Below, in pieces: positions 44,996 through 59,606 of a stretch of 64,000 nt of DNA. The position numbers and the translations under genes are program-made. This DNA comes from Capsaspora owczarzaki ATCC 30864. Its lineage: Eukaryota > Opisthokonta > Filasterea. Every line of letters begins with the position of its first letter. Position 1 is the stretch's first letter. The DNA lies in assembly GCF_000151315.2 (NCBI RefSeq), contig NW_011887301.1, positions 723,760 through 787,759 of the forward strand, read 5' to 3'. A model generated the notes under the pieces. The model saw only the letters and a list, made by a program, of their open reading frames with translations, was not told the DNA's origin and made no database searches.

Positions 44996-46986
44996 CTAGC
45001 TTTCCTTCACGTTCACACATGCTTCAGGAAACCATCCTCGTGGATGGTCTCTCACATGCACATCATTGTTGGAAGTGGACGCAGCTGCGGCGGTCGAGTC
45101 GGGGTTTGGAGTGTCGCTGTCAGCGCCAACACCTCGATTCTCGCCGTACAGCCACCCCTTGTGACCTCGAAGCACAAGAACGTCTTGACCCGCTGAGACG
45201 GCCAGCTGCGTGTCATCGAATGCTGGAAAGTTCCACAACAGCCGACAGCCGCCAATTCCAAAGCCCCACCAGCGACCGCTGAACGGCCGGGCAACACGCA
45301 CGAGCTGTGCATGGGCCAGCTTGCGTTGCTTTTGTTTGAGCTGCTCTTGGGTGAATGAGAACTGGTGGCATGTCTCGTGCACGGGCCAGAACACTCCGTT
45401 CGATGCCGTGATGGGCTGCTTGAGGGCCGTGCGCTTGCCAGGGTGCTCGTGTAGCTGGGCATCCAAAGATGTAGATGGCTCGTACCAGGGCCATAGTAGC
45501 TGCAGCACACCCGGGCCCATCACCTGGACCCAGTTGGCGCGCCGGCCAAGATCGTAGGGATAGGTAAACACCTGCGCAAAGCCACAACAACAAAGAAGAA
45601 GAAGAAGAAGAAGAAGAAGAAAAAAAATCGGAATCCGCTTGAGAAATGAGCAAGTCTGGCTGAATGTCGATATCGACACCACGAAAGCTTGTGGAAGGTC
45701 ATACCTCGCCGGATTTCTCCTTGAGCATGCGGTTGGAAGCCTTGTCAGCAATCCACTCTTCAATGTCGCTCATGTTACGGAAAATGACCGAGAATTGGTG
45801 GTGCGCAAGAAAGGCAACGGCCAGCATGACTCCGATAGACAGGGCAACGCCAAAGACACAGAGAACCAAATCAATGCTCTGCAGGATACGGACGACAGGA
45901 GCCGAAACGCGAACGTTCAGAGTGAGCCAAAACTGCAAACTCTCGGAATGAAATGTTGGAGACGCGTAACTCTACTCACATAAAGACGGAGAAGTCTGCC
46001 AGAACCCAATAGAGTCCAGCACCAGTGAGACATGATGTAGATGGTGTAGACGGCCGTCAACGGCACCCAAGTGACGAAGAGGACAAAATTGCGCTGGTTG
46101 TTGTGGCCAACGCAGTTGTTCACCCACTGTTGAAGCAAGAACGCAACAAACCACAATGCAAAACAAAATGTGTGTGAGTGCCTGTGCCAAACCTCGGTCG
46201 GACGTTGACAACAGTCGCAGCAGCAGTTCAGCAGAAACCTACAGGACAGTGGTGGTCCATTCGCAGGATGCACCTGCGCCAAAATAGATTCAAATTCACC
46301 CGTTTCGTTCACTCCAGGCAGTGAGATGCAATCGAAAATGCGACTCTCTCTCTCTCTTTCTCAGCAAAACCACTTGAAAGAAAACCATCACACACATACC
46401 GGTTACATAGCCGGCAATGGTGCGCTCGCGGCGCCTTGAACTCGTCACATAGAGTGCAAAATTGCACAAAGTCAGCCACGTTCCCAGTGACAGCAGATTG
46501 CCAGCCGGGCGGAGCATAGCCCGGTCCGCGAACCATTGCGAGGAAGTAGTTGCTCAGAATCTGCGCGAGCATCAGCAGGAAGACTCCCAGCTGCAGTGCG
46601 CCCCACGGCTTGAACACTACGTCCAACGACGTCGAAGGACTGCCACCAGATGATGCAGGGTCGCGGTGCTGCGGATGGCCGCGCGGATACACGGTCGATC
46701 TGCCCGTGAGAACAGTGCGCGCCTCGAGCGGCGGATTGCCATGGACGCAGGCAACAATCATGCTGAACGAGATGAAGACAATGACAGAGAGGGCCAGCAT
46801 TGGACCCCAGTGCAGAACGCGCGACAGGCCACGCTGGGACGAGGAGGATGATGACGGGCGAGAACTGCTGCTGCGGCTGCTCAGAACAGTCTCAGACGCT
46901 CCATTTCCATGGATGGTTTTGTCCGTGTCCTTGTCCTTGTCCTTGTCCTTGCCCTTGCCCTTGGGATGATGATCAGATGACGACAT
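44996..46986 (-). CDS. ZDHHC6: DHHC palmitoyltransferase with SH3-like C-terminus (ZDHHC6-like)
   Basis: Five exons, 46986-46400, 46273-46243, 46126-45980, 45932-45705 and 45571-44996, give 522 residues. The Cys-rich DHHC domain is complete: [40 protein letters not shown], QRNF, with the DHHC catalytic Cys encoded by the 31-base exon 2. Helices lie before it (MLALSVIVFISFSMIVACV, LGVFLLMLAQILSNYFLAMV) and after it (FVTWVPLTAVYTIYIM, LCVFGVALSIGVMLAVAFLA). A downstream PYDLGRRANW matches the PF.xG...N motif region. The C-terminus has an SH3-like fold (TQLAVSAGQDVLVLRGHKGW ... RGWFPEACVNV), the hallmark of ZDHHC6. That ER enzyme S-acylates calnexin and receptors in animals. The N-terminal 45 residues are Lys/Asp repeats (DKDKDK). 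The start at 46986 is favoured over upstream in-frame ATGs. Confidence 0.88.
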
Positions 46987-47245
46987 TTCTTTTTTGTTAG
47001 ATCTGCATTTATGAGGACTGGAAAAAAAAACCTGGTTCATGATGTTTGCACAGATTGATTGGAAAAGTGAAATTCTAAATGATGCGTTCGAGACAAAAAA
47101 AAAAGCAACAAGTGGCACACGTACTCCTTACAATACTAATGTAAGAGTCAAAAGAGGCGCGCGCGGTGTGGGTGTTAAACCGTCCAGGGAAATAACATCA
47201 AGCAAACAATCAAGAAATCATCGTCCAGAGCTGTTTTTGCTGGTA

Positions 47246-49795
<2,550 letters not shown>

Positions 49796-50092
49796 CACCG
49801 AAATTGAAGAATGTGAGAACAAAAAGGATGATGAAATGGAAAAACTCAACGGATCTGAGAAAGTCAGAAGAAACCAAAAAAAAAAAAAAAAAAAAAAGAC
49901 TGTGCGAGTACTAACGAGATCAAGCCATCGACAGGAAACAATCAACATCCACCGACATTGACAAATAGTGAAAAAAGAAAAAAAGAAAAAGGAAAACGAA
50001 CGGGAGCGGGGAGCGCAGCCAGGGAGCGGACACGAAGAATAACAGACAAAACGCACGAGGACGCAAAAATAATAGAACGCAACAACCATCGC

Positions 50093-51497
50093 TCAAGCAA
50101 CAGCAGAGGATCTCTTGGATACATTCACCATGAGAGGTGAATTGGTGCGGATTAGCGGTGGTCGGCTAGAAGAAGGGTTGATGAGAGAAGACCGCTCGTG
50201 GTGATCAGAATGGTGCACATCCTCGTCCTCGTCCGTGGGATGCGACTTGAATGTTTGCTCCACGTCGTGGTCAAAGTGGCGTCCGTACAAGACGAACTGG
50301 ATGAAGATGGTGCAATCAAAGCAGACAGTGCCAACACTGTTCGACGGGAGAGAAGACAATGCAGAGAGCAAAGGTAAGTGACCAAAAAACGACGTCCATT
50401 CTTTTTTTGTTTGTTTGTTTGTTTGTTTGTTTGTTTGTTTGTTTTTGTGGCCTTCCCAAACATACCTGCCAACCAACCAAGGAAGCTTGTCAATGAGAAA
50501 GTCGCCGTCCGTGTTGTACATGAAGACACCCATGGCATATGTGACGTTTCCCAAAACAGCCATGAGGAACATGGCGAACGACAACCCACCGACAGACTTG
50601 CGGTGGTACTGCGCGTCACACGGGAGAAGAGAACGTGAGTACAGGCAAAGGGGGAAGGAAGTCTTTTGCATGCAGAACGAACATGTGGCAACTCACATTC
50701 TTCAGAATTTGAGGCACACGCGAGCACAGGTACAGCGTGGCGGAAATGCAGCCAAGTGCATAGCCAATCTTGGATTGAGTCGTGTCAGTGAAGGTGATGT
50801 GCAACAGCGAGCGGCCGCCAGCAGCAACAGCCTCGGCGCCCATCTGCGAGCCAATCAAGTTCTCGCGCAAGGCAAACATGGAAATGCCGCTGATGGAGAA
50901 GAGCGCCATGTACAAGGCGACATGCAGCGAGGTGGTTCGGCCATTCCCTAAACAAGAGTTCAAGTGAGAATGCTGGTAAACAACCCAGGCAACGTTGTAG
51001 GTCAAAGCTGGTCGCCATCAACAACAAGACAAAACAAAAGAAAACAAGCTCACTTGAGAGGGATTTGCGAGCCAGGCGGTGGTCGCGGATCTTGTAATAG
51101 GCGTATTGGGACACCATGATGGCGTCGATGCAGCAAAAGTAGACGGCAGTGTAGACTTGCGTAGGGAGCTGGTCTGTCAAAATTGCGCCGACAAGATTTG
51201 TGATATCGCCCAGCAGCCACTGGACCAAGAACAGGAGCGCCAGCGATTCGCAATTTCCATTCTTGAAATTCATGTAAATTTGGCTGTCAAGAGGAGGGTT
51301 TGAGCGTGAGCACGAGTCAAAGGGTTGAAACAAACAAAACTGACAAAAAAAAAAACTCACGGCGATTGTGCGACCAGCCAAAATCCGATCGAAGAAAGGC
51401 CAATAAATGCCGAAGCAATCTGCACGTCTGTTGTGACGCATTCACCAAGATAATCGTTAATCCAGCCGACGCCGTCCGGGCAGTCGGACGTAGAATT
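50093..51497 (-). CDS. SLC66A1: PQ-loop lysosomal amino-acid transporter (SLC66A1/PQLC2), 5' end missing
   Basis: Five exons are clear: 51497-51361, 51283-51054, 50947-50697, 50608-50466 and 50336-50093, about 334 residues. The first conserved residues (CPDGVGWINDYLGEC) align with human PQLC2 residue 14 onward, and an acceptor lies directly before them. So a short upstream exon with the ATG must exist, which I could not locate. Both PQ loops are present: QSPQIYMNFKNGNCESLALL then FLVQWLLGDITNLVG, and SRVPQILKNYHRKSVGGLSF. Other family blocks are TDQLPTQVYTAVYFC and LPWLVGS. Animal SLC66A1 exports Lys, Arg and His from lysosomes. The C-terminus has acidic and His-rich sequence and then PLIRTNSPLM, where a lysosomal sorting signal could lie. 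Seven helices are expected. Confidence 0.88.
50404..50446. repeat. (GTTT)n tetranucleotide repeat
   Basis: About ten GTTT units in the last intron of the SLC66A1 gene. On the transcribed strand this is an AAAC repeat. Confidence 0.92.
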
Positions 51498-54400
51498 CTG
51501 TGCAAACCGGAGAAGCAAAGCAGGATGAGTGAGTGCGATTGCAGAGCCAATGTTTTTTTGGTGATGGGGACTAGAGTGTCTTTTCTTGCTCAATGTCCCA
51601 TGTCCATCCAATCTGTCTGGGACTGATGGTGGGCTGATTGTTGGGGCTGCATTGGGCTGGAAACAAAGAGTATGAAACCACAACAAAGCCGTTGCTTGCC
51701 GTGTCTGACTGTCTCGCTCTCTCTCTCAACATCAGCGTGCACATGCGCGGGGGAAGCGATGAACAGTGCGCTCAATGCATGTGAATGTGGTGCAGCGGGA
51801 CGAATCACAACTCGGCTGTGCAAGGGCAGGCATCATATGCACCAGCGCGTGGCTGAAGCCCAAAGCGCATGTGGGAAATCGAGACCTCGCTCGCTGTGTC
51901 GCTGCTCTGACGGCAGTGTGCCGCGCTCATGGTGCATTGCTCATAGTGACACACTGCACGCTCCTCCTCGGTGACGCAGAGTGGTGGCGCGGGCTTGCTG
52001 CTTGTCCTCCCAAAGAGGTTTGACTCGGCCACTTCCCCTCCTAATAATCGTATTTCCTCACGCCCAACCCTTTTCCCCTCAGTCAATGCTGAACATGGTG
52101 AGCTTTGTGAGCAAACAAGCCGATGAGACAAGATCGAATGCGTGAGGGGGCGAGCGACACCATTTCAGCTGGTGTCTGAGACATACGCCAAGCATTATAT
52201 TATTCAACGGACAAGACTGGACCGTCCCGTCCTCGGCTTTTCGGGTTTGGTTTGAATGACTGGATCAATGAGGTGATTATGCCTGTGCAGATTGGGAGGC
52301 GGGGGAGGGGAAGAGCTTGACAGTATTCTTTAAAATTGCTAGCCGTGTTTGTTGTTTTTGTCGTTTCACCAAGCACTGAATGCGGTCAAACGTGCTGCAA
52401 AACTCGAGCTCACAATCGGCCGCCAACACCTCAAATAAGCATGGAAATATAATTATCTGCAATATTTCGATCTGTCGGACCAGGTTGAGCCTCGAACAGA
52501 GCGCCGGATTGGACTTTCAATTTTGTCAAATCTTTACAGCAGGATTTAAGCCAGTAGAAATCATTCTCTCACGTCCATCTCTTGCAGAAATCATGCTCCA
52601 AGTATATTGTTTATTTTGCATGCCTGAGATATGGTGAAACGCGCGGTTGTCAAAAATTTGACAACCTCAAAGTCGCGCTGAGTGTAATTGTCGGCAGAGG
52701 GCACAAAAGTGTCAAAATGTCCCAAACAGCCCCGCTGACCCCCATACTGAAGCAATACTACTCTCAACACCCCAGCATTCAAAATTGCGCAAATTCGCCA
52801 CGCAAGGCGATCGCCATGTCTGAGCATCGCCGAACTCAGCTGCCTCCCGCGTGTCACGAATTTTCGACCAATTCCACCATTTCGCAGCTCCCGCCCTGAC
52901 CCTCACCGCTCCTCGAATCGCCTCGCTTCATTCACACGCCACACGGCTGTCGTCGTTGGCGCACCACAACGGGGCCTCAGCCTTGCGTACCACCGAACAA
53001 CAACAACAAGTTCCTTGATTCGGCTCGAGTTTCCTTCGAAGGCAACAATGACATCACTTGCTCTTCTGTGCTCGATTTTGTATTTTTTTTATTTTTTTTA
53101 TTTTTCTCTCACAAGCTCCCTTAGCACAAAAGACAAGCGTGCACTGCCTGGCCACCGTTCCCCGTCTTCGTGCTGCTGCCCGAAATGTCGATGCGTCTGC
53201 GTTGCCCAGACTGGGTGCCGGCCAGGCGTCCAAGCAAGCCGTGTGAGCTTTTCGCAGCCGAGTTTGGTCAGCCGAAAACGGCGCCACTCCAGTTTGAATT
53301 TTTTTCTTTTTTCTTTTTTTTTTTTCTTTTTTTCGTTTTCACTTTTTTTTTTCTTGCCTTTTTTTTTTCTTTGCTTTTTTCTTGTTTTAGTTTATACCAA
53401 CTGGTGAGTAGCCCGACTATGAAAACCTTCACTAGCCAATCAGCGGGGATCAGAAACCATCGAGCACGGTGCCACCAACGAAAATCGCCCCCCGCCGTCG
53501 CTCGCATCCCTCGCTCCTGCTTGCCCACGCTGCTGCATCAGCACGTACAACGAGCACATCTCGGCGCGTCGTTGATTTTAGCTGGACGGGGCGCTTTTTC
53601 GGGAGCCGGCAGCGGTCTTTTTTGCCTTCAAGGTTTTTTTTTTTTTTTTTTTTTGGTTTTTTGGTTTTTTGGTTTTTCGGTTCTTTCGACCGAAGGCGCG
53701 CGTTCTCTGCCATCGCTTCGACTGTCCTGGTTTGACTCCTGGCATCGCAGACCATCTCCAGCTCTATAGCCTCTTTGACTTTGTGGGCTTGACCCCCCCC
53801 CCCTTCGATGCTCCTTTTCGCGAGTGGGACTCCGAAAAAGTGACCAACTCAAAAAGCATGAGCCAACAACATAAACAACAAAATCCGCAGCTTCTTGTCC
53901 TCCCTTGCGGTTGTGGCCACCTCCCCGCCAGCGGTGTGGGGGATACGAGTTGCTGTGCCAACACTTGTGCCAACTATCTGGAATTCCGCGACCCCGCCCC
54001 TGGTGTTCCCCTTCGGCTGTCTCGTGAAAGAAGTCGGCTCTTTTTTTTTCTTTCTTTTTTTTTGTATTTTTTTATTTTCCCGTTCTGTCGGCGTTTTCTG
54101 CTCGTCCGCCCAGCCTCGCCGACTCAAAACACTCGCATCGAGCTTTGAGCGTGTCTTTTTCAGCATCTCTTCTACTACTTTGAGGCGCATGCACGAGCTC
54201 GTTCCATTCCGCCGACGTTTGTGCGGTTGACTCTTTTTTTTTTTTTTTTTGCGCGCTTTTTTTTTTGTCTTGTTCTCCGTGTATATCGCGTGCTCCCCCC
54301 CCACATTATCTCTTTTCTTTCGTTCCATTTATTCCTTGCATAAAACCCCAATTCTCTCAACCCTTCTCTGCTGCCCGTGAGCTACATCTCGGCCGAGTCT

Positions 54401-55294
54401 TTTTTGGATGGCGGTCAAATCTGTCATCACTTTTCATTCAACCGAGCTTTTTTTCCTTTTTTTTTTCTAGACTTTTCGATTTTTCCTCGTTTTTTTTTTT
54501 TTCCAACCGCAGCAAAATCCTCCCTTTCCTTTCCCTTTCCCTTTCCCTTTCCTTCAGCAATCAATTCTTTCAATGACCATCTTGACCATCTTGATGTACT
54601 GTTGTTTTGCTCGCCCGCCGTTGTTTGCCTGGATGCTGCGATTACGCTACGCGTTCTTTCTTTCATCATCAGCGTCATTGTCTCATTTTATCCTTTTTCT
54701 GAACGGCGTTTTTCTTTCGTTTTTTTTTTTTCGTTTTCCAGGTTTTTTTTTTTTTCCGGTTTTTTGCCACAAGTCTCCTAGATCCCCCCCTCCTCCTCCT
54801 CCCTTCCAAAATCCTACTGATCAACCATGGCTGCCTCCATCATCGCTCCGATTCGCAAGTAAATCCAGTCTTCCCTCTGACCAGATAGACCACCCGACTT
54901 GCCAAGCAGAGTTTTTCTTTTCTCGTTTTTTTTTTCGCAGTCCTGTTTTTGTTCCGTAGCACTTTTTTTTTTTTTTCGATTTTTTTTCTTCGCTTGCCCC
55001 TTCAGCAGCCTTTTCGCTTGCGTCTGCCGGGCCTTTCCTTCTATTTTCAGTGAATCAAGGCATCAAGGCAGCCCCCCAAGCTCGATCTCCTGCAGAATTC
55101 TCGGCATTGTCGGAGCGATAAACAGCAAAATCTACTTGGCGCGGAAGTTTTATTTTCTGAGGTCGCGTCATTGTCCTCCGTCATCTCCTTTTTTTTTTTC
55201 TCTTTCTCTCCAAGGTTTCCCCGACACCACCCTTCCTTCCTTCCTGACTTCCTTCCGGTACGTCCCTTGAGCTCGAAGCTACCCCTTTCCAACC
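51498..55294. other. 3.8 kb pyrimidine-rich region without a convincing gene
   Basis: This is the largest spacer of the window. The left part (51.5-52.3 kb) should hold the first exon and promoter of SLC66A1. The middle contains a 60-codon frame from ATG 52717 of unknown meaning. From about 53.05 kb to 55.25 kb the plus strand is dominated by T and TTTCCC tracts, with islands of normal composition near 53.1-53.3, 53.4-53.6, 53.7-54.0 and 54.8-55.1 kb. Splice-like signals occur (ttgttttag|tttataccaactg|gtgagt at 53375-53410). So does a well-placed ATG with a donor (accATGGCTGCC at 54824, cgcaa|gtaaat). This suggests spliced 5' leader exons of the phosphatase at 55295. I cannot join them with confidence. 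Confidence 0.5.
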
Positions 55295-57136
55295 ATGCAA
55301 GACCGATACTTTCCTGAGGTATCAGATACACTCGGCGCCGATTTTTACAAGCGTGGCACCTGCTTCAAAAATGCCTACAGCATCCAGTCAGCCGACCTGG
55401 CGGCATTGATGGATGCTGGGCGCAGAATCACCCTGATTGACTGCCGCTCGATGATGTCCTTCAACGCCAAGCACGTGAAGGGAGCCGCCAACACACTGAC
55501 CCTGTTCGCCCTCCGACGCGTCGTCAAAAAGTCGCAAGCCGACAACAACGTCCCGCTCGACCGCATCATCTCGTGCGACGCCATCAAGGAGACGCTGTCT
55601 AAAAACCCCGAAACGATCAACACTGTGGTGCTGTACGACGACAGCACGACCGATCCTGCGGCCGGCATGTCGGAAACGCTCGACTTGGTCTTTAGCTACC
55701 TGTGCACGTCGTCCGTCCCCTTGCTGTGGGTCCACGGCGGCTTTGCTGCCTTTGACGCGCTGTATCCCGACAAGAGCGAGGCCTGCCGGTGTCCTGCTGC
55801 TGTCCAACAATCCAAGTTTACGCTGCACACACCTCAGTCGGCGCCCGTCCCAACGCCAAACCGCTCCATGGGCCAATCTGCCCTCGCCGCAGGCACGCCT
55901 CCCGCTATGATTTTGTCGTATCTCTATCTTGGCAACCAGGAGCACAGCGCCGACAAGCAGCTGTTGGACAGTCTGAAAATCCACAACGTGCTGAACGTGG
56001 CCAAGGAATGCCCGAATGTCTTTGATGCGCAGCTGCGCTACAAGAAGTGTGAGCTGTCCGACACGTTCGCCCAGAACATTCGAGAGGCCTTTGATGCGGC
56101 CTTCCAGTTTATTGACGAGGTGAAGGCCTCCGGCGGCCGTGTGCTCGTCCATTGCGTCGGCGGCGTCTCTCGCTCGGTCACTGTCGTCATTGCCTATCTC
56201 ATCTCACGGTATGGTCTGTCTCTGCCCGAATCGTACGCTTTTGTCAAGGACCGAAGGCCCGGCATGTCGCCCAATCTGAACTTTATGGGTCAGCTTGTCG
56301 AGTATGCCAACTCGATCTCGGCCGACTGCGTTCGCGCAGCTCGTGTCGCCGAGCTGGCCACTGCGGTCACACCCACCAACAGCAGCAGCTCTAGCAGCTC
56401 CAGCAGCGCCTCGTCGTCATCGTCATCGTCGTCCTTGTCGGTGCCTGCGTCGTCCTCCAACGAGTCGGCGCCCTTTTCAGGCCCACGGTCGCTGTCTGGC
56501 GTCTTTACTCCCGCATCCAGCGGCGGCGAATCGCCAGTGCCCCAGAGCTCGGACGAGGTGCCGTCCCTTGCCAAGCCCGCGCATCCAGCCAGCTTCCTGG
56601 ACTTGGTTCAGCAGCAGCAGGACGCGTTGGTGGCTCAGGCCAAGTACTGCCTGCAGCGCCAGCTCGATCTCGAGGCAGCGCGCCGTCATTCGACCCCTGC
56701 AGGGACTGCTCTGGCCCCTTCTCAGCACCAGCTGGACTTGGAGTCGAAGCAGCATGCACTGATGGCCATGCGCTCACACAGTGGCAGCGGCCGTGTCGGC
56801 ATGCACTTGGCGACCCCCATCAACTTGTCAGCGTTTGGCAAGTCTGCCTCGTCGTCCTCTGGTGGCCTTTCTCCCATTCCATCGACTCCGTCACCCCAGG
56901 CCGAGCCAGTGTTTCCGCTCGTGCCTTCGTCAACGGCAGGGCCGACGCCACCGCAATCACAAGAGCGGTATCCGCCTGTTGCCTTTGCGTTGCGACTACC
57001 AAAGTCGTTCAGTCTGGACTGCTCGAGCTTGCCAGCAACCCCGGTTGCATCCAGCTCGGCCTCGTCGGGGAGTCCTTACTTTCAACAGCGGGAGGCAAAG
57101 CTAGCAGCGGGAACGCACGGTCAACTTGCCCACTAA
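55295..57136 (+). CDS. Rhodanese / dual-specificity phosphatase (MAP kinase phosphatase type)
   Basis: An intronless coding region of 613 residues. Residues 20-170 form a rhodanese/CH2-like domain (ALMDAGRRITLIDCRSMMSF, VLYDDSTTDPAAGMSETLDL, LLWVHGGFAAFDALYP), the kinase-docking module of MAP kinase phosphatases. Residues 205-350 form the dual-specificity catalytic domain: ILSYLYLGNQEHSADKQLLD, HNVLNVAKECPNVFD, general-acid Asp in KKCELSDTFAQNI, and the signature loop VLVHCVGGVSRSVTVVIAYL (HCx5R). The C-terminal 260 residues are Ser/Pro/Gln-rich and disordered. The overall layout matches DUSP1/4/6-type enzymes that dephosphorylate Thr and Tyr of MAP kinases. The signature has Val-Gly-Gly where HC.AG is usual, but Cys and Arg are intact. 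A longer N-terminus from a spliced upstream exon is possible. Confidence 0.93.
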   Translation: MQDRYFPEVSDTLGADFYKRGTCFKNAYSIQSADLAALMDAGRRITLIDCRSMMSFNAKHVKGAANTLTLFALRRVVKKSQADNNVPLDRIISCDAIKETLSKNPETINTVVLYDDSTTDPAAGMSETLDLVFSYLCTSSVPLLWVHGGFAAFDALYPDKSEACRCPAAVQQSKFTLHTPQSAPVPTPNRSMGQSALAAGTPPAMILSYLYLGNQEHSADKQLLDSLKIHNVLNVAKECPNVFDAQLRYKKCELSDTFAQNIREAFDAAFQFIDEVKASGGRVLVHCVGGVSRSVTVVIAYLISRYGLSLPESYAFVKDRRPGMSPNLNFMGQLVEYANSISADCVRAARVAELATAVTPTNSSSSSSSSSASSSSSSSSLSVPASSSNESAPFSGPRSLSGVFTPASSGGESPVPQSSDEVPSLAKPAHPASFLDLVQQQQDALVAQAKYCLQRQLDLEAARRHSTPAGTALAPSQHQLDLESKQHALMAMRSHSGSGRVGMHLATPINLSAFGKSASSSSGGLSPIPSTPSPQAEPVFPLVPSSTAGPTPPQSQERYPPVAFALRLPKSFSLDCSSLPATPVASSSASSGSPYFQQREAKLAAGTHGQLAH

Positions 57137-57635
57137 AAACTCAGTGGGTCGTTTGATGTGTTTTCTTCTTCTTCTTTCTGTCACGGTGTGCCTTCTTTTT
57201 TGTGACGTTCTTTCGTATCTTAACTCTTTTTTTTGTTTCATCTTTGGTGGTGATGGTGGTATTCTTTCTTTTTTATCTCTTTGATGCGCTCTCGGGCTTC
57301 GTTCTCTGAGCCTGCGACGGTGCTCACTGCAGCTGGTTGTGCATCACTGGTGTTGCACATCCTCGCGCTGCTTTTGCCTGTGCGGCGCACGTTGCATTTA
57401 TTTGGCTCAGCGTTTCGGACTGGATTCCCGATGATGTTGCAACAACAAAGTGTTATTTGTCTCTGTTCCGTTGTTATGTTTTCTCTGTCCTTCTTTTGTA
57501 TTTTACTCTTGCACAGTCTCGCATTAAACGAACTATTTCGATTTCCCCCATCCCTTTTCATTTACATCCACATTCAAATCCGCTCAGACACGATCCAAAG
57601 CAGTCCTTCTTGTTCCAATTCTCTCCATTTGCAAC
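57137..57635. other. Tandem spacer
   Basis: About 500 bases between the phosphatase stop and the ECH1 start. T-rich after the stop, mixed later. Open frames are short and unlike known proteins. Confidence 0.6.
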
Positions 57636-59420
57636 ATGCTGCGCACACTCGCCACCACTCCTCGCCCATCCACCGTTTCAGCCGCCCTGCGCCACCTCGC
57701 GACAGGCGCGCGTCCCTTCTCCACCAGCATGGCTGCCGCTTCCGCTGCCGAGGCGCCCAAGTTCGAGTTGAGTTTTTGATCGACCACCAATTCCGCTTCC
57801 GCCGCCCCCCCTACTCAAGCACCAACTCATCACACTACTCACACAACCCGGCGTTCATCTCACTCCTCATCGTCCAAAACCCCCTTTCAATGTGTGTTGT
57901 TGTGACTGACAACCTCCCCCCCTCCTTCCTCTGTTCAATCCCCAAACCGCGTGAACATCCAACCTGCTGCACAGATTCGAGACGCTCGCAGTGACGCGCC
58001 CAGCCCAGCACGTCATCCAAGTGGAGCTCAACCGCCCCAAGAAGCTCAATGCCGTCAACCGCGTCTGCTGGGCCGAGATGCGCGACTGCTTTGCGCGCAT
58101 TGCCACCGATCGGGATTGCCGCGCCGTCATCATCACTGGCGCCGGCCGCATGTTCACTGCTGGTGCGTCGTTGTTTGTTGCTTGTCGACACTGATCGACA
58201 CGATACACTTAAAAAAACCTGATCTGTGTGCTTGGGCAGGTCTTGATCTCCAGGACGCTTCGGCCATGTTCACCCTGGAGGCCGACGATGCTGCTCGCCG
58301 TGCGCTGCTGCTTCGTCAGATCATCAAGGATTACCAGGACTCGTTCACCAACATTGAGAAGGTATGTGCTGCAGCCGCCGAGCAGTTGACCATCATCATG
58401 GTTTTTGTTGTGTGTTTTTTTTTTTTTTTTTTTTCGAGATTCACACTGATGTCATGTCGTTGACTCGCCAGTGCCCGACTCCTGTAATTGCTGCTGTGCA
58501 CAATGGCTGCATTGGCGCAGGTCAGTACCCGATCTTTGATGAGCGTACCGAGGTATTTTCGCGGTTGTCTGACTTGTACTATGGATGGGGTTTTGCGATT
58601 TTGCCAGGTGTCGATCTTATCACTGCGTGCGACATCCGCCTCTGCACTGCGGACGCCTACTTCCAAGTGAAGGTGCGTTCCAGTGACTGTTGTGCACATG
58701 TCGGGGGTTTTCAACATAATTTTTCATTTTTCAAACATATTTTGCTGTCTTCGTTCTGCCTGGACGTTGCCACCGCAACCTGAAAAACTGTAGGAGGTGG
58801 ATGTCGGGCTGGCTGCTGATGTTGGCACGCTGCAACGTCTCCCCAAGGTCATTGGCAGTGACAGGTAATGCGTATGCTCTGTTCCGACACAAACGTGGTG
58901 TTTTTGCTCATTCTCCTTGGTCTTTCAAATCTCAGTTTGACGCGCGAGCTTGCATTCACTGCGCGCAAAATGCTGGCTCCTGAGGCCCATCAACGTGGTC
59001 TTGTGAGGTATGATTGGCATGTCTTATTTATTTGTTGACAATCTCGTTCCACATCCTTGTCCGGCGTTGACTAGTTCCACTCACCGCCATTCCATCACAT
59101 AGCCACGTGTATGCCGACGAGCAAGAGCTTCGCAAGAAGGCCCTGGAGATGGCATCGCTGATTGCCTCCAAGAGCCCCGTCGCGGTTGTCGGCAGCAAGA
59201 TCAACCTCAACTACTCGCGTGATCACTCGGTTGCCGAGTCTCTTGAGTACATGGTACGTACCTCGTGATTGAGTGTGGTTGATACTGTCAGAACTCACGC
59301 AGCTTGCAACTTGCACACCCGCAGGCCACCTGGAACCAAGCCATGCTGCAAACGGAGGACATCATGAAAGCTGTCATGTCGTCGATGGACAAGTCGACTC
59401 CCGTCTACTCCAAGTTGTAA
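57636..59420 (+). CDS. ECH1: Delta(3,5)-delta(2,4)-dienoyl-CoA isomerase (ECH1)
   Basis: Nine exons, 57636-57766, 57975-58162, 58240-58361, 58472-58520, 58608-58672, 58794-58864, 58936-59007, 59103-59253 and 59325-59420, give 314 residues. The first donor could instead be at 57760. It moves double bonds during beta-oxidation of unsaturated fatty acids. It is a crotonase fold: VELNRPKKLNAVNRVCWAEM, AVIITGAGRMFTAGLDLQDA (oxyanion-hole Gly), PVIAAVHNGCIGAGVDLITA, CDIRLCTADAYFQVKEVDVG, then LAADVGTLQRLPKVIG. The catalytic Glu/Asp pair expected in ECH1 falls in the DAYFQVKEVDVGLAAD part. The N-terminus (MLRTLATTPRPSTVSAALRH) is an Arg/Ser-rich mitochondrial presequence. The C-terminus ends SKL, a canonical peroxisomal PTS1. 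Mammalian ECH1 has the same two signals. Confidence 0.96.
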
Positions 59421-59606
59421 CCAGGTGCTTGAAAATCGAAACAAAGTTTACAGCAAGCACGAGCTAGATTTTGTACTGTACGACGTGATTACAAACATTC
59501 GAAACATTCTAAGCAATCAATCAACGCGCGGACGAAGAGGAAACAAAAACAAAATTCTCTTCGTCTTGTACAACACGACCATGCCACTCATCGGTGATTG
59601 GGGACA

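Noticed and set aside
52717-52899. 60-codon frame MSQTAPLTPILKQYY...
   Set aside because: Too short, without homologous features or splice context. It may be a leader frame, but there is no support for a gene.
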